Below, piece after piece: positions 32,940-44,221 of a stretch of 64,000 nucleotides of DNA. The translations under genes were made by a program, and so were the position numbers. Source of the stretch: Enterobacter hormaechei subsp. xiangfangensis (lineage in GTDB: Bacteria > Pseudomonadota > Gammaproteobacteria > Enterobacterales > Enterobacteriaceae); NCBI RefSeq assembly GCF_001729785.1, contig NZ_CP017183.1:1860001-1924000 (forward strand), in the 5' to 3' direction. The notes beneath the pieces are model-generated. The model saw only the letters and a list, made by a program, of their open reading frames with translations. It had not been told where the DNA came from and did not search any database. The first letter of the stretch is position 1; each line of letters starts with the position of its first letter.

Positions 32940-33767
32940 TTACTTTTTCCAGAAATCATCAAACACCGTAATCGGCGGACGGCGCTTGTGCTCGGTTTTC
33001 AGATACCAGCCTTCGATAATTTTGGCGGTACCTTCGTCGAGCGTTTTGCCTTCCAGATAATCATCAATGTTGTCATATGTGACGCCCAGCGCGGCTTCAT
33101 CCGGCAGGGAAGGGCGATCGTCCTCCAGGTCCGCCGTTGGCGCCTTCTTATACAGGTGCTCCGGGCAGCCCAGCGCCGCCAGCAGCTGCTTGCCCTGACG
33201 CTTGTTCAGGCGGAAGAGGGGGTTGATATCCGTGCCGCCATCGCCGTATTTGGTGAAGAAGCCGGTGATGGCTTCCGCGGCGTGGTCGGTGCCGACGACG
33301 ACCCCTTTGGTCATCCCTGCGATACTGTACTGCGCTTTCATGCGCTCACGGGCTTTCTCGTTGCCGCGAACAAAATCGCTCAGTTCAATACCGGCTTCAC
33401 GCAAGGCCTGCTCGCTTGCCAGTACCGAACCTTTGATGTTTACGGTAAGAACACGGTCCGGCTGAATAAACGCGATCGCATCCTGACAGTCCTGCTCGTC
33501 AGCCTGCACGCCATACGGCAGACGTACGGCAATAAATTGCAGCGCGGTGTCACCGGTCTCGTCACGCAGCTCGGAGATGGCCATCTGGCTCAGCTTGCCG
33601 GCCAGAGTGGAATCCTGACCGCCGCTGATACCCAGCACCAGCGTCTTCAGGAAAGGGTGTGCAGACAGGTAAGCTTTCAAAAAATCAACGCTACGACGGA
33701 TCTCTTCATTGGCATCAATCGCAGGTTTCGCGCCCAGCGCCTGAATAATTTCTTGTTGCAGAGCCAT
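32940..33767 (-). CDS. nadE: NH3-dependent NAD synthetase
   Basis: The 275-residue enzyme makes NAD from deamido-NAD, ATP and ammonia. The P-loop SGGQDS is at residues 48-53. It lacks a glutaminase domain, so it uses free ammonia. The ATG at 33767 has GGGAGGG upstream and gives the E. coli length; eight codons further upstream remain open. A REP element follows its end and its 5' leader contains a nested inverted repeat. Confidence 0.97.
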   Translation of the reverse strand: MALQQEIIQALGAKPAIDANEEIRRSVDFLKAYLSAHPFLKTLVLGISGGQDSTLAGKLSQMAISELRDETGDTALQFIAVRLPYGVQADEQDCQDAIAFIQPDRVLTVNIKGSVLASEQALREAGIELSDFVRGNEKARERMKAQYSIAGMTKGVVVGTDHAAEAITGFFTKYGDGGTDINPLFRLNKRQGKQLLAALGCPEHLYKKAPTADLEDDRPSLPDEAALGVTYDNIDDYLEGKTLDEGTAKIIEGWYLKTEHKRRPPITVFDDFWKK

Positions 33768-33799
33768 TACGCCCTCCCTATGCAGAACCAAACAGAAAG

Positions 33800-33848
33800 T
33801 GTGATCTGTTAAAACTAACCCTTTGTCGGGGAAACGACAAGGATCACA
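33800..33848. repeat. Nested inverted repeat in the nadE-osmE spacer
   Basis: TGTGATC at 33800-33806 pairs with GATCACA at 33842-33848, and between them CCTTTGTCG pairs with CGACAAGG around a GGGAAA loop. No T-run follows on either strand. It would fold in the nadE leader or act as an operator; identity unknown. Confidence 0.55.
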
Positions 33849-33998
33849 GTTTTGAGTGTACTGTTTTACAGCGATTTAGCAGCTTACCGTTGTTTTATTA
33901 GAATTTTCCGAAATTCGTCTGGCGTAACTCGCAAAGTTGAACAATAGTAATTTTTATCCCATGCTTAGTTAACACGCTGATAAACAAGAGGACGGAAT

Positions 33999-34343
33999 AT
34001 GAACAAGAACGTAGCAGGAATTTTAAGCGCAGCGGCGGTACTGACTATGCTGGCAGGGTGTACAGCTTACGATCGCACCAAAGATCAGTTCACACAGCCA
34101 GTGGTAAAAGACGTCAAAAAAGGCATGACGCGTTCCCAGGTTGCAGCCATTGCCGGTAAACCTTCTTCAGAAGTTACTATGATCCACGCGCGTGGTACCT
34201 GCCAGACCTATATTCTGGGTCAACGTGATGGTAAGGCAGAGACCTACTTTGTCGCCCTGGATGATACGGGTCACGTGATCAATTCTGGTTACCAGACCTG
34301 TGCCGAATACGACACCGACCCACAGGCACCTAAGGCACAGTAA
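33999..34343 (+). CDS. osmE: Osmotically inducible lipoprotein OsmE
   Basis: The 114-residue lipoprotein has the lipobox LAGC with C21 as the lipidated residue, followed by a SmpA/OmlA-like (BamE-type) fold. Its length is close to the E. coli 112. In E. coli it is driven by RpoS under osmotic stress. AAGAGGACG precedes the ATG. Its exact function is unknown. A clear terminator lies after the gene. Confidence 0.94.
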   Translation: MNKNVAGILSAAAVLTMLAGCTAYDRTKDQFTQPVVKDVKKGMTRSQVAAIAGKPSSEVTMIHARGTCQTYILGQRDGKAETYFVALDDTGHVINSGYQTCAEYDTDPQAPKAQ

Positions 34344-34368
34344 GCCTGCTTGCCTGAGAGCGTTAACT

Positions 34369-34393
34369 AACCGGCCGGAAGGCCGGTTTTTTT
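34369..34393 (+). terminator. Intrinsic terminator after osmE
   Basis: CCGGCC, a GGAA loop, GGCCGG then seven T residues. Confidence 0.9.
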
Positions 34394-34405
34394 ATGCATA
34401 CGTGA

Positions 34406-34432
34406 ATCTTATTTCTTGGCGCGAATTATTTG
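34406..34432. promoter_or_regulatory. Possible NagC operator upstream of chbB
   Basis: CTTATTTC, seven bases, GAATTATTTG forms an AT-rich imperfect palindrome resembling NagC sites. The chb operon is repressed by NagC in E. coli. The match is by appearance only. Confidence 0.35.
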
Positions 34433-34439
34433 CCTGAAA

Positions 34440-34455
34440 TGTGAAGGTAGTCAAC
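34440..34455 (+). promoter_or_regulatory. Possible CRP site upstream of chbB
   Basis: TGTGA, six bases, TCAAC matches the CRP left half fully and three of five bases of the right half. CRP activates chb in E. coli. Confidence 0.45.
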
Positions 34456-34624
34456 AAGCCAGGTCAATGAGAGACAATTTCAGTCTATCCAGAATTATCC
34501 CCTCCCTGTACCATTGCGTATACTCACTTCAACGATAAACAATGTTCAGCACACTGCCCGTCAGCCAGGATAGCGAGTCGAGTGATAGCGAGACGGCGGG
34601 TAGCCAAACAAGAGGGAAGTTATC

Positions 34625-34942
34625 ATGGAAAAGAAACATATCTATCTATTTTGCTCTGCGGGCATGTCCACTTCGCTGCTGGTTTCTAAAATGCGCGCGC
34701 AGGCCGAAAAATATGAAGTCCCTGTGGTGATTGAGGCGTTTCCGGAAACGCTGGCGGGCGAGAAGGGCCAGACAGCAGACGTTATTTTACTCGGGCCGCA
34801 AATTGCTTATATGCTGCCAGAAATTCAACGTCTGCTACCCAATAAGCCGGTCGAAGTGATCGATTCCGTTTTATACGGCAAGATTGATGGTTTAGGTGTA
34901 TTAAAAGCTGCCGTTGCGGCGATTAAAAAAGCTGCTAATTAA
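34625..34942 (+). CDS. chbB: PTS chitobiose transporter EIIB component
   Basis: The 105-residue EIIB protein takes a phosphate from EIIA and passes it to incoming N,N'-diacetylchitobiose. The phosphorylated cysteine is C10 in [21 protein letters not shown] lies just before the ATG. It opens the chbBCARFG operon; chbC follows after 80 bases that contain a putative ChiX target. Confidence 0.96.
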   Translation: MEKKHIYLFCSAGMSTSLLVSKMRAQAEKYEVPVVIEAFPETLAGEKGQTADVILLGPQIAYMLPEIQRLLPNKPVEVIDSVLYGKIDGLGVLKAAVAAIKKAAN

Positions 34943-34954
34943 TTTTTTATTTTT

Positions 34955-34966
34955 CCCGTCAAAGAG
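34955..34966 (+). promoter_or_regulatory. Putative ChiX target in the chbB-chbC intercistronic region
   Basis: CCCGTCAAAGAG is exactly complementary to CTCTTTGACGGG in E. coli ChiX as I remember it. In E. coli and Salmonella this chbBC site works as a decoy (trap) that consumes ChiX when chitobiose induces the operon. Confidence 0.75.
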
Positions 34967-35022
34967 TTATTTCACACACAATACGCCGTAACGATCGTTG
35001 CGGCCTTTAAGGGTATTTTCCT

Positions 35023-36381
35023 ATGAGTAAAGTCATCGCTTCACTTGAAAAGGTACTCCTTCCTTTTGCTGTTAAAATAGGAAAGCAGCCTCACGTTAAT
35101 GCCATTAAGAACGGCTTTATTAAATTAATGCCGTTGACATTAGCCGGGGCAATGTTCGTTTTAATTAACAACGTTTTTCTGAGCTTTGGAGAAGGTTCCT
35201 TTTTTTATTCATTAGGAATTAGGTTAGATGCTTCAACTATTGAAACCCTTAATGGTTTAAAAGCCATTGGCGGCAACGTATACAACGGTACGTTGGGTAT
35301 TATGTCGCTAATGGCGCCTTTCTTTATTGGAATGGCGCTGGCGGAAGAGCGTAAAGTGGATCCGCTGGCGGCAGGCTTACTGTCCATTGCCGCGTTCATG
35401 ACCGTCACACCGTACAGCGTGGGCGACGCTTATGCCGTTGGCGCCAACTGGCTGGGTGGGGCAAACATCATTTCCGGTATTATTATCGGGCTGGTGGTGG
35501 CCGAAATGTTCACCTTCATTATTCGCCGTAACTGGGTTATCCGCTTGCCGGATAGCGTTCCGGCCTCTGTTTCTCGTTCATTTTCCGCGTTGATTCCGGG
35601 CTTCATTATTCTCTCCATCATGGGGATTATTGCCTGGGCGCTCTCTCACTGGGGAACTAACTTCCACCAGATCATTATGGACTCTATCTCAACGCCGCTG
35701 GCGTCGATGGGTAGCGTGGTCGGTTGGGCGTATGTCATCTTTACCTCCCTGCTGTGGTTCTTCGGCGTGCATGGTTCACTGGCACTGGCGGCGCTGGACA
35801 GCGGTATTATGACCCCATGGGCACTGGAAAACGTCGCGCTTTACCAGCAGTACGGCTCCGTCGATGCGGCGCTGGCGGCCGGTAAAACCTTCCATGTGTG
35901 GGCGAAGCCGATGCTTGACTCCTATATCTTCCTGGGCGGTACCGGGGCGACGTTGGGTCTGATCATCGCGGTCTTTATTGTCTCTCGCCGCGCTGACCAT
36001 CGTCAGGTTGCGAAGCTGGCCCTGCCGTCAGGCATCTTCCAGATTAACGAGCCGATCCTGTTTGGTCTGCCAATTATCATGAACCCGGTGATGTTCATTC
36101 CCTTCATCCTGGTTCAGCCGCTGCTGGCCGCGATTACGCTGACGGCGTACTACCTGGGCATTATCCCGCCGGTGACCAACATTGCGCCGTGGACGATGCC
36201 GGCTGGTCTGGGCGCGTTCTTCAACACCAATGGTAGCGTGGCCGCCTTCCTGCTGGCGATATTCAACCTCGGGATTGCAACCCTGCTCTACATGCCGTTC
36301 GTGGCGATTGCGAACAAGGCCGCAACGGTTATCGATGAAGAAGAGAGCGAAGAGGATATCGCCCTCGCACTGAAATTCTAA
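35023..36381 (+). CDS. chbC: PTS chitobiose transporter EIIC component
   Basis: The 452-residue integral membrane permease of the lactose/chitobiose PTS family has about ten hydrophobic segments and the family stretch [17 protein letters not shown]. It imports and releases phosphorylated chitobiose. A ribosome site (AAGGG) precedes the ATG, inside the intercistronic region targeted by ChiX. chbA follows 48 bases later. Confidence 0.96.
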   Translation: MSKVIASLEKVLLPFAVKIGKQPHVNAIKNGFIKLMPLTLAGAMFVLINNVFLSFGEGSFFYSLGIRLDASTIETLNGLKAIGGNVYNGTLGIMSLMAPFFIGMALAEERKVDPLAAGLLSIAAFMTVTPYSVGDAYAVGANWLGGANIISGIIIGLVVAEMFTFIIRRNWVIRLPDSVPASVSRSFSALIPGFIILSIMGIIAWALSHWGTNFHQIIMDSISTPLASMGSVVGWAYVIFTSLLWFFGVHGSLALAALDSGIMTPWALENVALYQQYGSVDAALAAGKTFHVWAKPMLDSYIFLGGTGATLGLIIAVFIVSRRADHRQVAKLALPSGIFQINEPILFGLPIIMNPVMFIPFILVQPLLAAITLTAYYLGIIPPVTNIAPWTMPAGLGAFFNTNGSVAAFLLAIFNLGIATLLYMPFVAIANKAATVIDEEESEEDIALALKF

Positions 36382-36429
36382 AATTGCACGGCGCGGGGCA
36401 ACCCGCGCCAGCGGAAAGGAGCTTAAAAA

Positions 36430-36777
36430 ATGTTAGATTTAGAGAGTATCGTTGCCGAAGAAACCGCAGAGAACGATCTGGAAGAGGTGGTGATGGGCCT
36501 CATCATCAACTCCGGGCAGGCACGCAGCCTGGCGTATGCGGCGCTTAAGCAGGCTAAGCAGGGCGACTTCGTTGCCGCGAAAACCATGATGGAGCAGTCC
36601 CGTACGGCGTTAAACGAAGCGCATCTGGTGCAGACGAAGCTTATCGAAAGCGACCAGGGCGAGGGGAAGATGAAAGTGAGTCTGGTGCTGGTACATGCGC
36701 AGGATCATCTGATGACCTCCATGCTGGCACGCGAGCTGGTAGCGGAGCTCATCGAGCTTCACGAGAAGATGCAATAA
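36430..36777 (+). CDS. chbA: PTS chitobiose transporter EIIA component
   Basis: The 115-residue cytoplasmic EIIA carries phosphate on H89 in VLVHAQDHLM. It forms a helical trimer in the family. GGAAAGGAGC stands ahead of the ATG. chbR starts 30 bases later. Confidence 0.95.
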   Translation: MLDLESIVAEETAENDLEEVVMGLIINSGQARSLAYAALKQAKQGDFVAAKTMMEQSRTALNEAHLVQTKLIESDQGEGKMKVSLVLVHAQDHLMTSMLARELVAELIELHEKMQ

Positions 36778-36807
36778 GTCAGGATGAAGTAGCAGGAGGT
36801 CAGCACG

Positions 36808-37626
36808 ATGGAAATCAAAACCGCACATGAGCAGCAGCTGTTTAATGGCAAGAATTTTCACGTGGTGATTTACAACAAAACGGAGAGCGCCAGCGGTCTG
36901 CACCAGCATGACTACTACGAGTTCACGATTGTTCTGACCGGCCGCTACTATCAGGAGATCAACGGTAAGCGCGTCCTGCTTGAGCGTGGCGATTTCGTCT
37001 TCCTGCCGATGGGATCTTATCACCAGAGCTTTTATGAGTTTGGTGCGACGCGCATTCTGAACGTAGGCGTGAGCAGGCGTTTCTTCGAGAAGCATTATCT
37101 GCCGCTGGTGCCGTTCTGCTTTGTGGCGTCACAGGTGTATCGCGTTAAAAATGAGTTTATGACCTGGATTGAAACGGTTATCGCCTCGCTGAATTTCCGC
37201 GACAATGAATTTGATGAATTTATTGAAACCGTGACGTTCTACGTCATGAATCGCCTCCGCCATCACCGTGAAGAACAGCAGGTGGTGGATGATATTCCTC
37301 AGTGGCTGCGTAGTACCGTGGAGCTGATGCACGACAAAGGACAGTTCAGCGATAACGCCCTGGAGAATATGGTGGCGCTGTCGGGTAAATCGCAGGAATA
37401 TTTGACGCGCGCCACGCAGCGTTATTACCGTAAAACGCCTGTGCAAATTATTAATGAAATCCGCATTAACTTTGCCAAAAAACAGCTGGAAATTACTAAT
37501 TACTCTGTCACCGATATCGCTTACGAATCGGGTTACAGCAGTCCCAGTCTGTTTATTAAAACCTTTAAAAAATTGACTTCATTCACACCGAACAGTTACC
37601 GCAAAAATTTAACGGTAATTAATTAA
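36808..37626 (+). CDS. chbR: AraC-family transcriptional regulator ChbR
   Basis: The 272-residue protein has an N-terminal cupin-like sensing half ([14 protein letters not shown]) and a C-terminal double helix-turn-helix ([23 protein letters not shown]). It represses chb without inducer and activates with chitobiose signals together with CRP in E. coli. AGGAGGT sits before the ATG. It lies inside the operon between chbA and chbF. Confidence 0.95.
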   Translation: MEIKTAHEQQLFNGKNFHVVIYNKTESASGLHQHDYYEFTIVLTGRYYQEINGKRVLLERGDFVFLPMGSYHQSFYEFGATRILNVGVSRRFFEKHYLPLVPFCFVASQVYRVKNEFMTWIETVIASLNFRDNEFDEFIETVTFYVMNRLRHHREEQQVVDDIPQWLRSTVELMHDKGQFSDNALENMVALSGKSQEYLTRATQRYYRKTPVQIINEIRINFAKKQLEITNYSVTDIAYESGYSSPSLFIKTFKKLTSFTPNSYRKNLTVIN

Positions 37627-37735
37627 CTTTCGGCGGTTTATCCGCCAGGAACAGTGACGTAATGGCTTGCCCAAATAGCGGGAAGAGCACGCTATACCTT
37701 GCAGGCGATTAACCTGATACGCTAAGGGAGATATT

Positions 37736-39091
37736 ATGCAACAGAAATTAAAAGTCGTAACCATTGGTGGCGGCAGCAGCTATACTCCGGAATTACTTGA
37801 AGGTTTCCTGAAACGGTATCATGAATTACCGGTCAGCGAATTATGGCTGGTGGATGTTGAAGAAGGTCAGGAGAAGCTGAATATTATTTTTGAACTGTGC
37901 AAACGCATGGTTGAAAAAGCGGGCGTGCCCTTAACCGTGCATAAAACGCTGGATCGTCGCCTGGCACTGAAAGATGCTGACTTCGTGACCACGCAGCTGC
38001 GCGTCGGCCAGCTGAAGGCGCGTGAGCTGGACGAGCGCATTCCGCTGAGCCACGGTTATCTGGGCCAGGAAACCAACGGGGCAGGTGGCCTGTTTAAAGG
38101 CCTGCGTACTATTCCGGTCATTTTTGACATCATTAAAGACGTGGAGGAGATCTGCCCGAACGCCTGGGTGATCAACTTTACCAACCCGGCCGGGATGGTC
38201 ACCGAGGCAGTCTATCGCCATACCGGTTTCAAACGCTTTATCGGCGTCTGCAATATTCCGATTGGCATGAAGATGTTCATCCGCGATGTACTGGAACTGA
38301 CCGAGCACGATGATCTGTCCATTGACCTGTTCGGCCTGAATCACATGGTCTTTATCAAAGATGTGATTGTGAACGGGCAATCGCGCTTTGCGGAACTGCT
38401 CGACGGCGTCGCCTCTGGTCGCCTGACTGCGGCCTCGGTGAAAAACATCTTCGATCTGCCGTTCAGCGAAGGGCTGATCCGCTCCCTGAATCTGCTGCCG
38501 TGCTCGTATCTGCTTTACTACTTCAAGCAGAAAGAGATGCTGGCCATTGAAATGGGCGAATACTACAAAGGTGGCGCACGCGCTCAGGTTGTGCAGAAAG
38601 TAGAGAAGCAGCTGTTTGATTTGTATAAAGATCCGAACCTGAACGTCAAACCGAAAGAGCTGGAGCAGCGCGGCGGGGCATACTATTCGGATGCGGCGTG
38701 TGAAGTGATTAACGCCATTTACAATGACAAGCAGGCCGAGCACTATGTGAACGTTCCCCATCACGGGCACATCGACAATATCCCGGCAGACTGGGCCGTT
38801 GAGATGACCTGCATCCTTGGACGCGAGGGTGCAAAACCGCATCCCCGCATTACCCACTTCGACGATAAGGTGATGGGGCTGATTCACACCATCAAAGGCT
38901 TTGAAGTGGCGGCGAGCAATGCTGCCCTGAGCGGCGAACTGAATGACGTGCTGCTGGCGCTGAATCTCAGCCCGCTGGTGCATTCTGACCGTGACGCTGA
39001 AAAACTCGCGAGTGAGATGATCCTGGCGCATGAAAAATGGCTACCAAACTTTGCTGCAACGGTTGAGAAACTGAAACTCACACACCGTTAA
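37736..39091 (+). CDS. chbF: Family 4 glycosidase, 6-phospho-chitobiase ChbF
   Basis: The 451-residue NAD- and metal-dependent glycoside hydrolase (GH4) cleaves monodeacetylated chitobiose-6-phosphate. The NAD motif [14 protein letters not shown] is at the N-terminus; metal ligands lie in GVCNIPIG and FGLNHM. It needs prior deacetylation by ChbG. AAGGGAG precedes the ATG; chbG follows by 11 bases. Confidence 0.96.
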   Translation: MQQKLKVVTIGGGSSYTPELLEGFLKRYHELPVSELWLVDVEEGQEKLNIIFELCKRMVEKAGVPLTVHKTLDRRLALKDADFVTTQLRVGQLKARELDERIPLSHGYLGQETNGAGGLFKGLRTIPVIFDIIKDVEEICPNAWVINFTNPAGMVTEAVYRHTGFKRFIGVCNIPIGMKMFIRDVLELTEHDDLSIDLFGLNHMVFIKDVIVNGQSRFAELLDGVASGRLTAASVKNIFDLPFSEGLIRSLNLLPCSYLLYYFKQKEMLAIEMGEYYKGGARAQVVQKVEKQLFDLYKDPNLNVKPKELEQRGGAYYSDAACEVINAIYNDKQAEHYVNVPHHGHIDNIPADWAVEMTCILGREGAKPHPRITHFDDKVMGLIHTIKGFEVAASNAALSGELNDVLLALNLSPLVHSDRDAEKLASEMILAHEKWLPNFAATVEKLKLTHR

Positions 39092-39102
39092 GAGGAGGCG
39101 CG

Positions 39103-39852
39103 ATGGAAAACCTGCTGATCGTCAATGCCGATGATTTTGGCCTGTCAAAAGGGCAGAACTACGGCATTATTGAAGCCTGTCGCCGGGGCGTCGTGACCTC
39201 TACAACAGCGCTCATCAACGGTGAGGCGGTGGAACATGCGGCGCAGTTAAGCCGTGAGCTGCCCGAGCTGGGCGTGGGCATGCACTTTGTGCTGACGCTT
39301 GGGTTGCCCCTTTCACCGATGCCGGGTCTGACGCGCGAGGGACAACTGGGGAAATGGATTTGGGAAATGGCGGAGCAGGACGCTCTGCCGCTCGATGAGA
39401 TTGCCCGCGAGCTGGAGTGCCAGTTTAACCGCTTTGTGGATGTGTTTGGCCGCGAACCTACCCATATTGACAGCCATCATCATGTGCATATGATCCCGGC
39501 GATTTTCCCGCTTGTGGCAGAGTTTGCGCAACGTAAAGGCGTGGCGATGCGCGTGGATCGTGAGGTGCGCGGGTTGCCGGACGTCGCGGTGACGTCAACG
39601 GAGGGGTTCAGCAGCGCATTTTATGGCGACGAGATCGACGAAGCGCTGTTCCTGAAGGTGCTGGATGACTCCGCCGCAAAAGGGGAGCGCTCGCTTGAGG
39701 TAATGGCGCACCCGGCGTTTGTCGATGAGATAGTACGTAAGAGCGCCTACTGCTGGCCGCGTCTGGCAGAACTGGATGTGCTGACATCGGCGTCGTTAAA
39801 GTATGCGATTGCCGAGCGTGGGTATCGTCTGGGGACGTTCAGGGATCTTTGA
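39103..39852 (+). CDS. chbG: Chitooligosaccharide deacetylase ChbG
   Basis: The 249-residue YdjC-family enzyme removes one acetyl group from chitobiose-6-phosphate, producing the inducer of ChbR and the substrate of ChbF. The metal site is visible as ADDFG at residues 9-13, GMHFV near 60 and DSHHHVH near 125. AGAGGAGG lies before the ATG. It ends the operon and is followed by a strong terminator. Confidence 0.96.
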   Translation: MENLLIVNADDFGLSKGQNYGIIEACRRGVVTSTTALINGEAVEHAAQLSRELPELGVGMHFVLTLGLPLSPMPGLTREGQLGKWIWEMAEQDALPLDEIARELECQFNRFVDVFGREPTHIDSHHHVHMIPAIFPLVAEFAQRKGVAMRVDREVRGLPDVAVTSTEGFSSAFYGDEIDEALFLKVLDDSAAKGERSLEVMAHPAFVDEIVRKSAYCWPRLAELDVLTSASLKYAIAERGYRLGTFRDL

Positions 39853-39880
39853 GGCAAAGCCCGGTGGCGAGGTAAAAGCA

Positions 39881-39910
39881 AAACGGTAACCTTTTGGTTA
39901 CCGTTTTTAT
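39881..39910 (+). terminator. Intrinsic terminator after the chb operon
   Basis: AAACGGTAACC, a TTTT loop, GGTTACCGTTTTT. A T-run follows. Confidence 0.9.
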
Positions 39911-39917
39911 TGTTTTC

Positions 39918-39952
39918 TCCCTCTCCCAGGGGAGAGGGCCGGGGTGAGGGCT
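39918..39952. repeat. GC-rich palindromic intergenic repeat, copy 3
   Basis: CCCTCTCCC, short loop, GGAGAGGGCCGGGGTGAGGGC. It shares its last 20 bases with copy 2 at 14265-14300 and lies in the convergent chbG-katE gap. Confidence 0.75.
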
Positions 39953-39961
39953 TCAGGTTTT

Positions 39962-42211
39962 TTACGCCGGTATCTGGTCAATCTTACTGCTGCGCGACCA
40001 CACGCGGTGCGCGGCGAGCAGGTCAAACAACCGGGTCATAAACGCATCATCGACGTTATCACCTTCGACAATGCCTTCTTCCCCTTGATCCGGTACCTTC
40101 AGCAGAGTTTTAAACTTCCGCGCATCGCCTGCCAGAGCGATTGGCTTCAGGTGCTTATAGGCTTCCAGCAGATAATAGGCGGCATCACCGTTACCGAGCA
40201 GGCTCTCAACGTCGCCGCACGGCATAATCACCGCATCAACCGTCAGCGACGGTGCTCCGGCGAAGGTCGCGGCAATCGGCAGGACGGAGCTATCATCGGC
40301 CGTCACTTCACCCATGCGAGAGTAGAGCAGTTTGGCATGTACGCCCTGGGTTTTGAGCGCCCGCATGATCCCCAGTACGTCGCTGGCGCGCGGTTTATCG
40401 TTCAGCAGAATAGCGACTACGCGGCCTTTAATTGACCCGCCAGGTACCGCGTACAGGCTCAGGGACGGATCCTTCTTCAGCCCGTTCACGTCTTTTGGCG
40501 GTGCGGCATGGCATTGCTCATCGGTGAGCGTGATGCCGAGATTATTCGCCACGCCCTGAGCAAGCTGGATATCAATATGCGCCAGATGGTCGACCACGCG
40601 CTCGCGAATGTAGGTACGCACCACTTTGCTCAGCTCAAAGCTGAAACCGCCGATAATGTGCTGCTGTTCAATCGGGGTCTGGCTGTTCCAGAACAGGCGA
40701 GGCTGAGCGTAATATTCGCCGAATGACGGGCTGCGCTCGCGAATTTTTGTTCCGTCCACGCGCTCCTGATACGACTCGAATCCGCCACGTTTTGGCCCCG
40801 GCGGGGTTTCACGCGGCCAGTTATCGTTAATGGAGTTTGGCTCGTAGTTCGCCGGGTTGGTATCGATATCCTGGCGATGCATCCCGTCACGCTGGAAATT
40901 ATGGTACGGGCAGGTCGGACGGTTGATAGGAATTTCGTGGAAGTTCGGTCCGCCGAGACGGCTGATCTGCGTATCGGTATAAGAGAACAGACGGCCCTGG
41001 AGCAGCGGATCGTTGGTGAAATCCAGCCCCGGCACAATATGGCCCGGGTGGAACGCAGCCTGCTCATTCTCCGCGAAGAAGTTATCCGGGTTACGATTAA
41101 GCACCATTTTGCCCACCAGCTGAACCGGCACCAGCTCTTCGGGAATAAGCTTGGTCGGGTCGAGCAGGTCGAAGTCGAATTTGAACTCGTCCTCTTCCGG
41201 GATCAGCTGTAACCCCAGCTCGTATTCCGGGAAATCACCGGCTTCAATGGATTCCCACAGTTCGCGACGGTGGAAGTCCGGATCGCGCCCGGTCAGCTTC
41301 TGTGCTTCATCCCACACCAGGGACGCTTTCCCCGCGACCGGTTTCCAGTGGAAACGCACAAACGTCGCTTTACCTTCAGCGTTAATCAGACGGAAGGTAT
41401 GAATACCAAAGCCTTCCATGGTGCGATAGCTGCGTGGGATCCCCCGGTCAGACATCGCCCACATCACGTTGTGAAGGGTTTCCGGTTGCAGGGAGACGTA
41501 GTCCCAGAAGGTGTCATGCGCACTTTGTCCCTGCGGTATGGCCCAGTGTGGCTCTGGTTTTACCGCATGGACAAAGTCAGGGAATTTATGCGCATCCTGA
41601 ATGAAGAAAACCGGGGTGTTATTCCCGACGAGGTCGAAAATGCCCTCTTCGGTATAGAATTTGGTGGCGAAGCCGCGGATATCACGCACCGTGTCGGCCG
41701 AACCCGCGCCGCCCTGTACGGTAGAGAAGCGCACAAATACCGGTGTAATTTTGTTCGGATCGGAAAGGAAATCCGCCTTCGTGATCTCCTTCAGGCTCTT
41801 GTACGGCTGGAAATAGCCGTGCGCCGCAGAGCCGCGAGCGTGAACGATACGTTCAGGAATACGCTCATGGTCGAAATGGGTGATTTTTTCCCGCAGGATG
41901 AAATCTTCCAGCAGCGTCGGGCCGCGCGTTCCGGCGCGCAAGGAGTTCTGATCATCGGCGATGCGCACGCCCTGATTGGTGGTCAGCGCATAGCCTTCAC
42001 CCCCTTTGCGGTGCGGGTCGAGAGATTTTAACTTTTCGTTGTCCGCATCGGGTGACTTCATGCTTCCCGGTGCAGTAGGTTGCTCGCCCGGCGCGGAGAG
42101 GCCCGGCGACGGTTTATGAGAGCCATCCGCAGGGGCGAGTGAGTCCATTCCCGGTTGAGATTCTTCGGTGCCATGAATAGGGGATTGATGGGGTTTATCA
42201 TTGTTCGACAT
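39962..42211 (-). CDS. katE: Catalase HPII
   Basis: The 749-residue large-subunit haem catalase destroys hydrogen peroxide in stationary phase. The catalytic H124 (RIVHARG) and N197 (VGNNTP) are present, offset by four from E. coli (753 residues); the haem tyrosine is in RLFSYTDTQ. The C-terminal part is the DJ-1/glutamine amidotransferase-like domain typical of HPII. GAACAAAGGAGAATC precedes the ATG. RpoS control is expected. Confidence 0.97.
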   Translation of the reverse strand: MSNNDKPHQSPIHGTEESQPGMDSLAPADGSHKPSPGLSAPGEQPTAPGSMKSPDADNEKLKSLDPHRKGGEGYALTTNQGVRIADDQNSLRAGTRGPTLLEDFILREKITHFDHERIPERIVHARGSAAHGYFQPYKSLKEITKADFLSDPNKITPVFVRFSTVQGGAGSADTVRDIRGFATKFYTEEGIFDLVGNNTPVFFIQDAHKFPDFVHAVKPEPHWAIPQGQSAHDTFWDYVSLQPETLHNVMWAMSDRGIPRSYRTMEGFGIHTFRLINAEGKATFVRFHWKPVAGKASLVWDEAQKLTGRDPDFHRRELWESIEAGDFPEYELGLQLIPEEDEFKFDFDLLDPTKLIPEELVPVQLVGKMVLNRNPDNFFAENEQAAFHPGHIVPGLDFTNDPLLQGRLFSYTDTQISRLGGPNFHEIPINRPTCPYHNFQRDGMHRQDIDTNPANYEPNSINDNWPRETPPGPKRGGFESYQERVDGTKIRERSPSFGEYYAQPRLFWNSQTPIEQQHIIGGFSFELSKVVRTYIRERVVDHLAHIDIQLAQGVANNLGITLTDEQCHAAPPKDVNGLKKDPSLSLYAVPGGSIKGRVVAILLNDKPRASDVLGIMRALKTQGVHAKLLYSRMGEVTADDSSVLPIAATFAGAPSLTVDAVIMPCGDVESLLGNGDAAYYLLEAYKHLKPIALAGDARKFKTLLKVPDQGEEGIVEGDNVDDAFMTRLFDLLAAHRVWSRSSKIDQIPA

Positions 42212-42414
42212 TGCACGATTCTCCTTTGTTCGTTCCTGAAAACCCTATTAAGGATAGAACAATGTGATGAATTAGCAGGCGAACTAAGCGTTTTCAGAGG
42301 AAGTGATTAGCGAAAGGAGCCATCTGCCACATGTCAGGCGCGACGGGTGGGGGGAGAATCGGCTATGATAGAAATTTCCTGCTTTAAGAATTTGCTTTAG
42401 TGAACCCGTCGCTT

Positions 42415-42654
42415 ATGAAACCTCTTCGTCAACAAAACCGCCAGGTTATTAGCTATGTGCCCCGCGTTGAACCCGCGCCGCCTGACCATGCCCTGAAAGT
42501 GGATGGTTTTCGCGATGTCTGGATGTTACGGGGTAAATACGTTTCCTTCGTGCTGATTGGCGAGCACTTCCGTCGCTCCCCTGCGTTTACTGTGCCAGAA
42601 TCGGCGCAGCGATGGGCTATGCAGACCCGCCAGGATGAAGAGGTTGAAGAATAA
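42415..42654 (+). CDS. cedA: Cell division modulator CedA
   Basis: A 79-residue basic protein aligned with E. coli CedA (KPLRQQNRQ, FRDVWMLRGKYV, RSPAFTVPESAQRWA). CedA was found as a suppressor of the division block caused by over-replicating dnaA(cos) strains and has been linked to RNA polymerase. The ATG at 42415 aligns with E. coli; a GTG five codons upstream is in frame, and neither has a strong ribosome site, so the start is uncertain. Confidence 0.88.
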   Translation: MKPLRQQNRQVISYVPRVEPAPPDHALKVDGFRDVWMLRGKYVSFVLIGEHFRRSPAFTVPESAQRWAMQTRQDEEVEE

Positions 42655-42661
42655 CAGCCAT

Positions 42662-42690
42662 AAAAAAACCGCCCTCAGGCGGTTTTTTTA
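42662..42690. terminator. Bidirectional terminator between cedA and tcyP
   Basis: AAAAAAACCGCC, a CTCA loop, GGCGGTTTTTTT; symmetrical and able to stop both convergent genes. Confidence 0.9.
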
Positions 42691-42702
42691 TTTCGGCCGT
42701 GA

Positions 42703-44094
42703 TTAACGATGGGCCAGTTCGGCATCATCTTCACTGTCGAGAATTGTTTTGTCGGTCTGCTTCAGCCACTGGCTGGTCAGGGTACCGGCGGTCATTGAGC
42801 CACTCACGTTCAGGGCGGTACGACCCATGTCGATCAGCGGTTCAACAGAGATCAGCAGGGCAACCAGCGTCACCGGCAGTCCAAGCGCAGGCAGAACGAT
42901 CAGCGCAGCGAAGGTCGCGCCGCCGCCCACGCCCGCAACACCGGCGGAGCTAATGGTCACGATACCGACCAGCGTCGCAATCCAGACCGGATCCAGCGGA
43001 TTAATCCCCACTGTTGGGGCAACCATTACGGCCAGCATCGCCGGGTAGAGACCCGCACAGCCGTTCTGCCCGATGGTGGCGCCAAAGGAGGCCGAGAAGC
43101 TGGCGATAGACTCCGGTACGCCCAGACGACGGGTCTGTGCTTCGACGTTCAGCGGGATAGATGCCGCGCTGGAACGGCTGGTAAAAGCGAAGGTCAGCAC
43201 CGGCCAGACTTTACGGAAGTATTTCAGCGGGCCAACGCCGTTCACCGCCAGCAGAATGCCGTGCACAACAAACATGATGCCCAGACCGAGGTACGAGGCA
43301 ATCACAAAGCTGCCAAGCTTAATGATGTCTTGCAGGTTAGAACCTGCAACGACTTTGGTCATCAGCGCCAGGACACCGTACGGCGTCAGCTGCATGACCA
43401 GACGCACCAGCTTCATCACCCAGCTTTGCAGGGTATCGATGGCTGTCAGAACGCGCTCGCCTTTCGGCGCATCGTCCTTCAGCAGCTTCAGCGCAGCCAC
43501 GCCCAGGAATGCCGCGAAGATCACCACGCTGATAATGGAGGTTGGGCTTGCGCCGGTCAGGTCAGCAAACGGGTTCTTCGGAATGAAGGAGAGCACCATC
43601 TGCGGAACGGTCAGATCGGCCACTTTACCCACGTAGTTGGTCTCAATCGCCGTCAGACGCGCGGTTTCAGCGCTACCCTGCACCAGACCTTCAGCAGTCA
43701 GGCCAAACAGATTGGTTACCAGCACACCCACCAGCGCCGCAATCAGCGTGGTGAAGAGCAGGGTACCAATGGTCAGGAAGCTGATTTTACCCAGTTGAGA
43801 GGCATTGTGCAGGCGGGCTACGGCGCTCAGAATAGAGGCGAATACCAGCGGCATAACGATCATTTGCAGCAGCTGTACATAGCCGTTACCGACAATGTTG
43901 AACCACTGAATGGAGTCTTTCAGTACCGGGCTGTCGGAGCCGTAAATAGCGTGTAAGGCCAGGCCAAACACCACGCCCATGACCAGACCGACCAGTACCT
44001 TTTTCGCCAGGCTCCACTGTTTGTGGCGAGCCTGGGCGAGAAGCAATAGCAATACGACGAACACAACAATGTTCGCGATGAGTGGAAAATTCAT
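42703..44094 (-). CDS. tcyP: L-cystine:cation symporter TcyP
   Basis: The 463-residue inner membrane transporter belongs to the dicarboxylate/amino acid:cation symporter (DAACS) family and matches E. coli TcyP (YdjN). Conserved [11 protein letters not shown] and [12 protein letters not shown] are present. It imports cystine and related compounds, supplying sulfur and helping in peroxide defence. The gene is expected to be under CysB control but no site was seen. It ends at a shared terminator with cedA. Confidence 0.95.
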   Translation of the reverse strand: MNFPLIANIVVFVVLLLLLAQARHKQWSLAKKVLVGLVMGVVFGLALHAIYGSDSPVLKDSIQWFNIVGNGYVQLLQMIVMPLVFASILSAVARLHNASQLGKISFLTIGTLLFTTLIAALVGVLVTNLFGLTAEGLVQGSAETARLTAIETNYVGKVADLTVPQMVLSFIPKNPFADLTGASPTSIISVVIFAAFLGVAALKLLKDDAPKGERVLTAIDTLQSWVMKLVRLVMQLTPYGVLALMTKVVAGSNLQDIIKLGSFVIASYLGLGIMFVVHGILLAVNGVGPLKYFRKVWPVLTFAFTSRSSAASIPLNVEAQTRRLGVPESIASFSASFGATIGQNGCAGLYPAMLAVMVAPTVGINPLDPVWIATLVGIVTISSAGVAGVGGGATFAALIVLPALGLPVTLVALLISVEPLIDMGRTALNVSGSMTAGTLTSQWLKQTDKTILDSEDDAELAHR

Positions 44095-44221
44095 CCCCGT
44101 TCTCCTGATTTATTATACGGTCGGTTTTTACCGAACCTGTTGGCGCAAGGTTATCAGAAGTGTGATGTCACGCTTATATCCATATGGAATGGTTTATGAC
44201 AAAAGTGATTATATTGTCGGT

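Noticed and set aside
34542..34730. 62-codon frame overlapping the chbB start
   Set aside because: Serine-rich, no ribosome site, overlaps the conserved chbB N-terminus in another frame.
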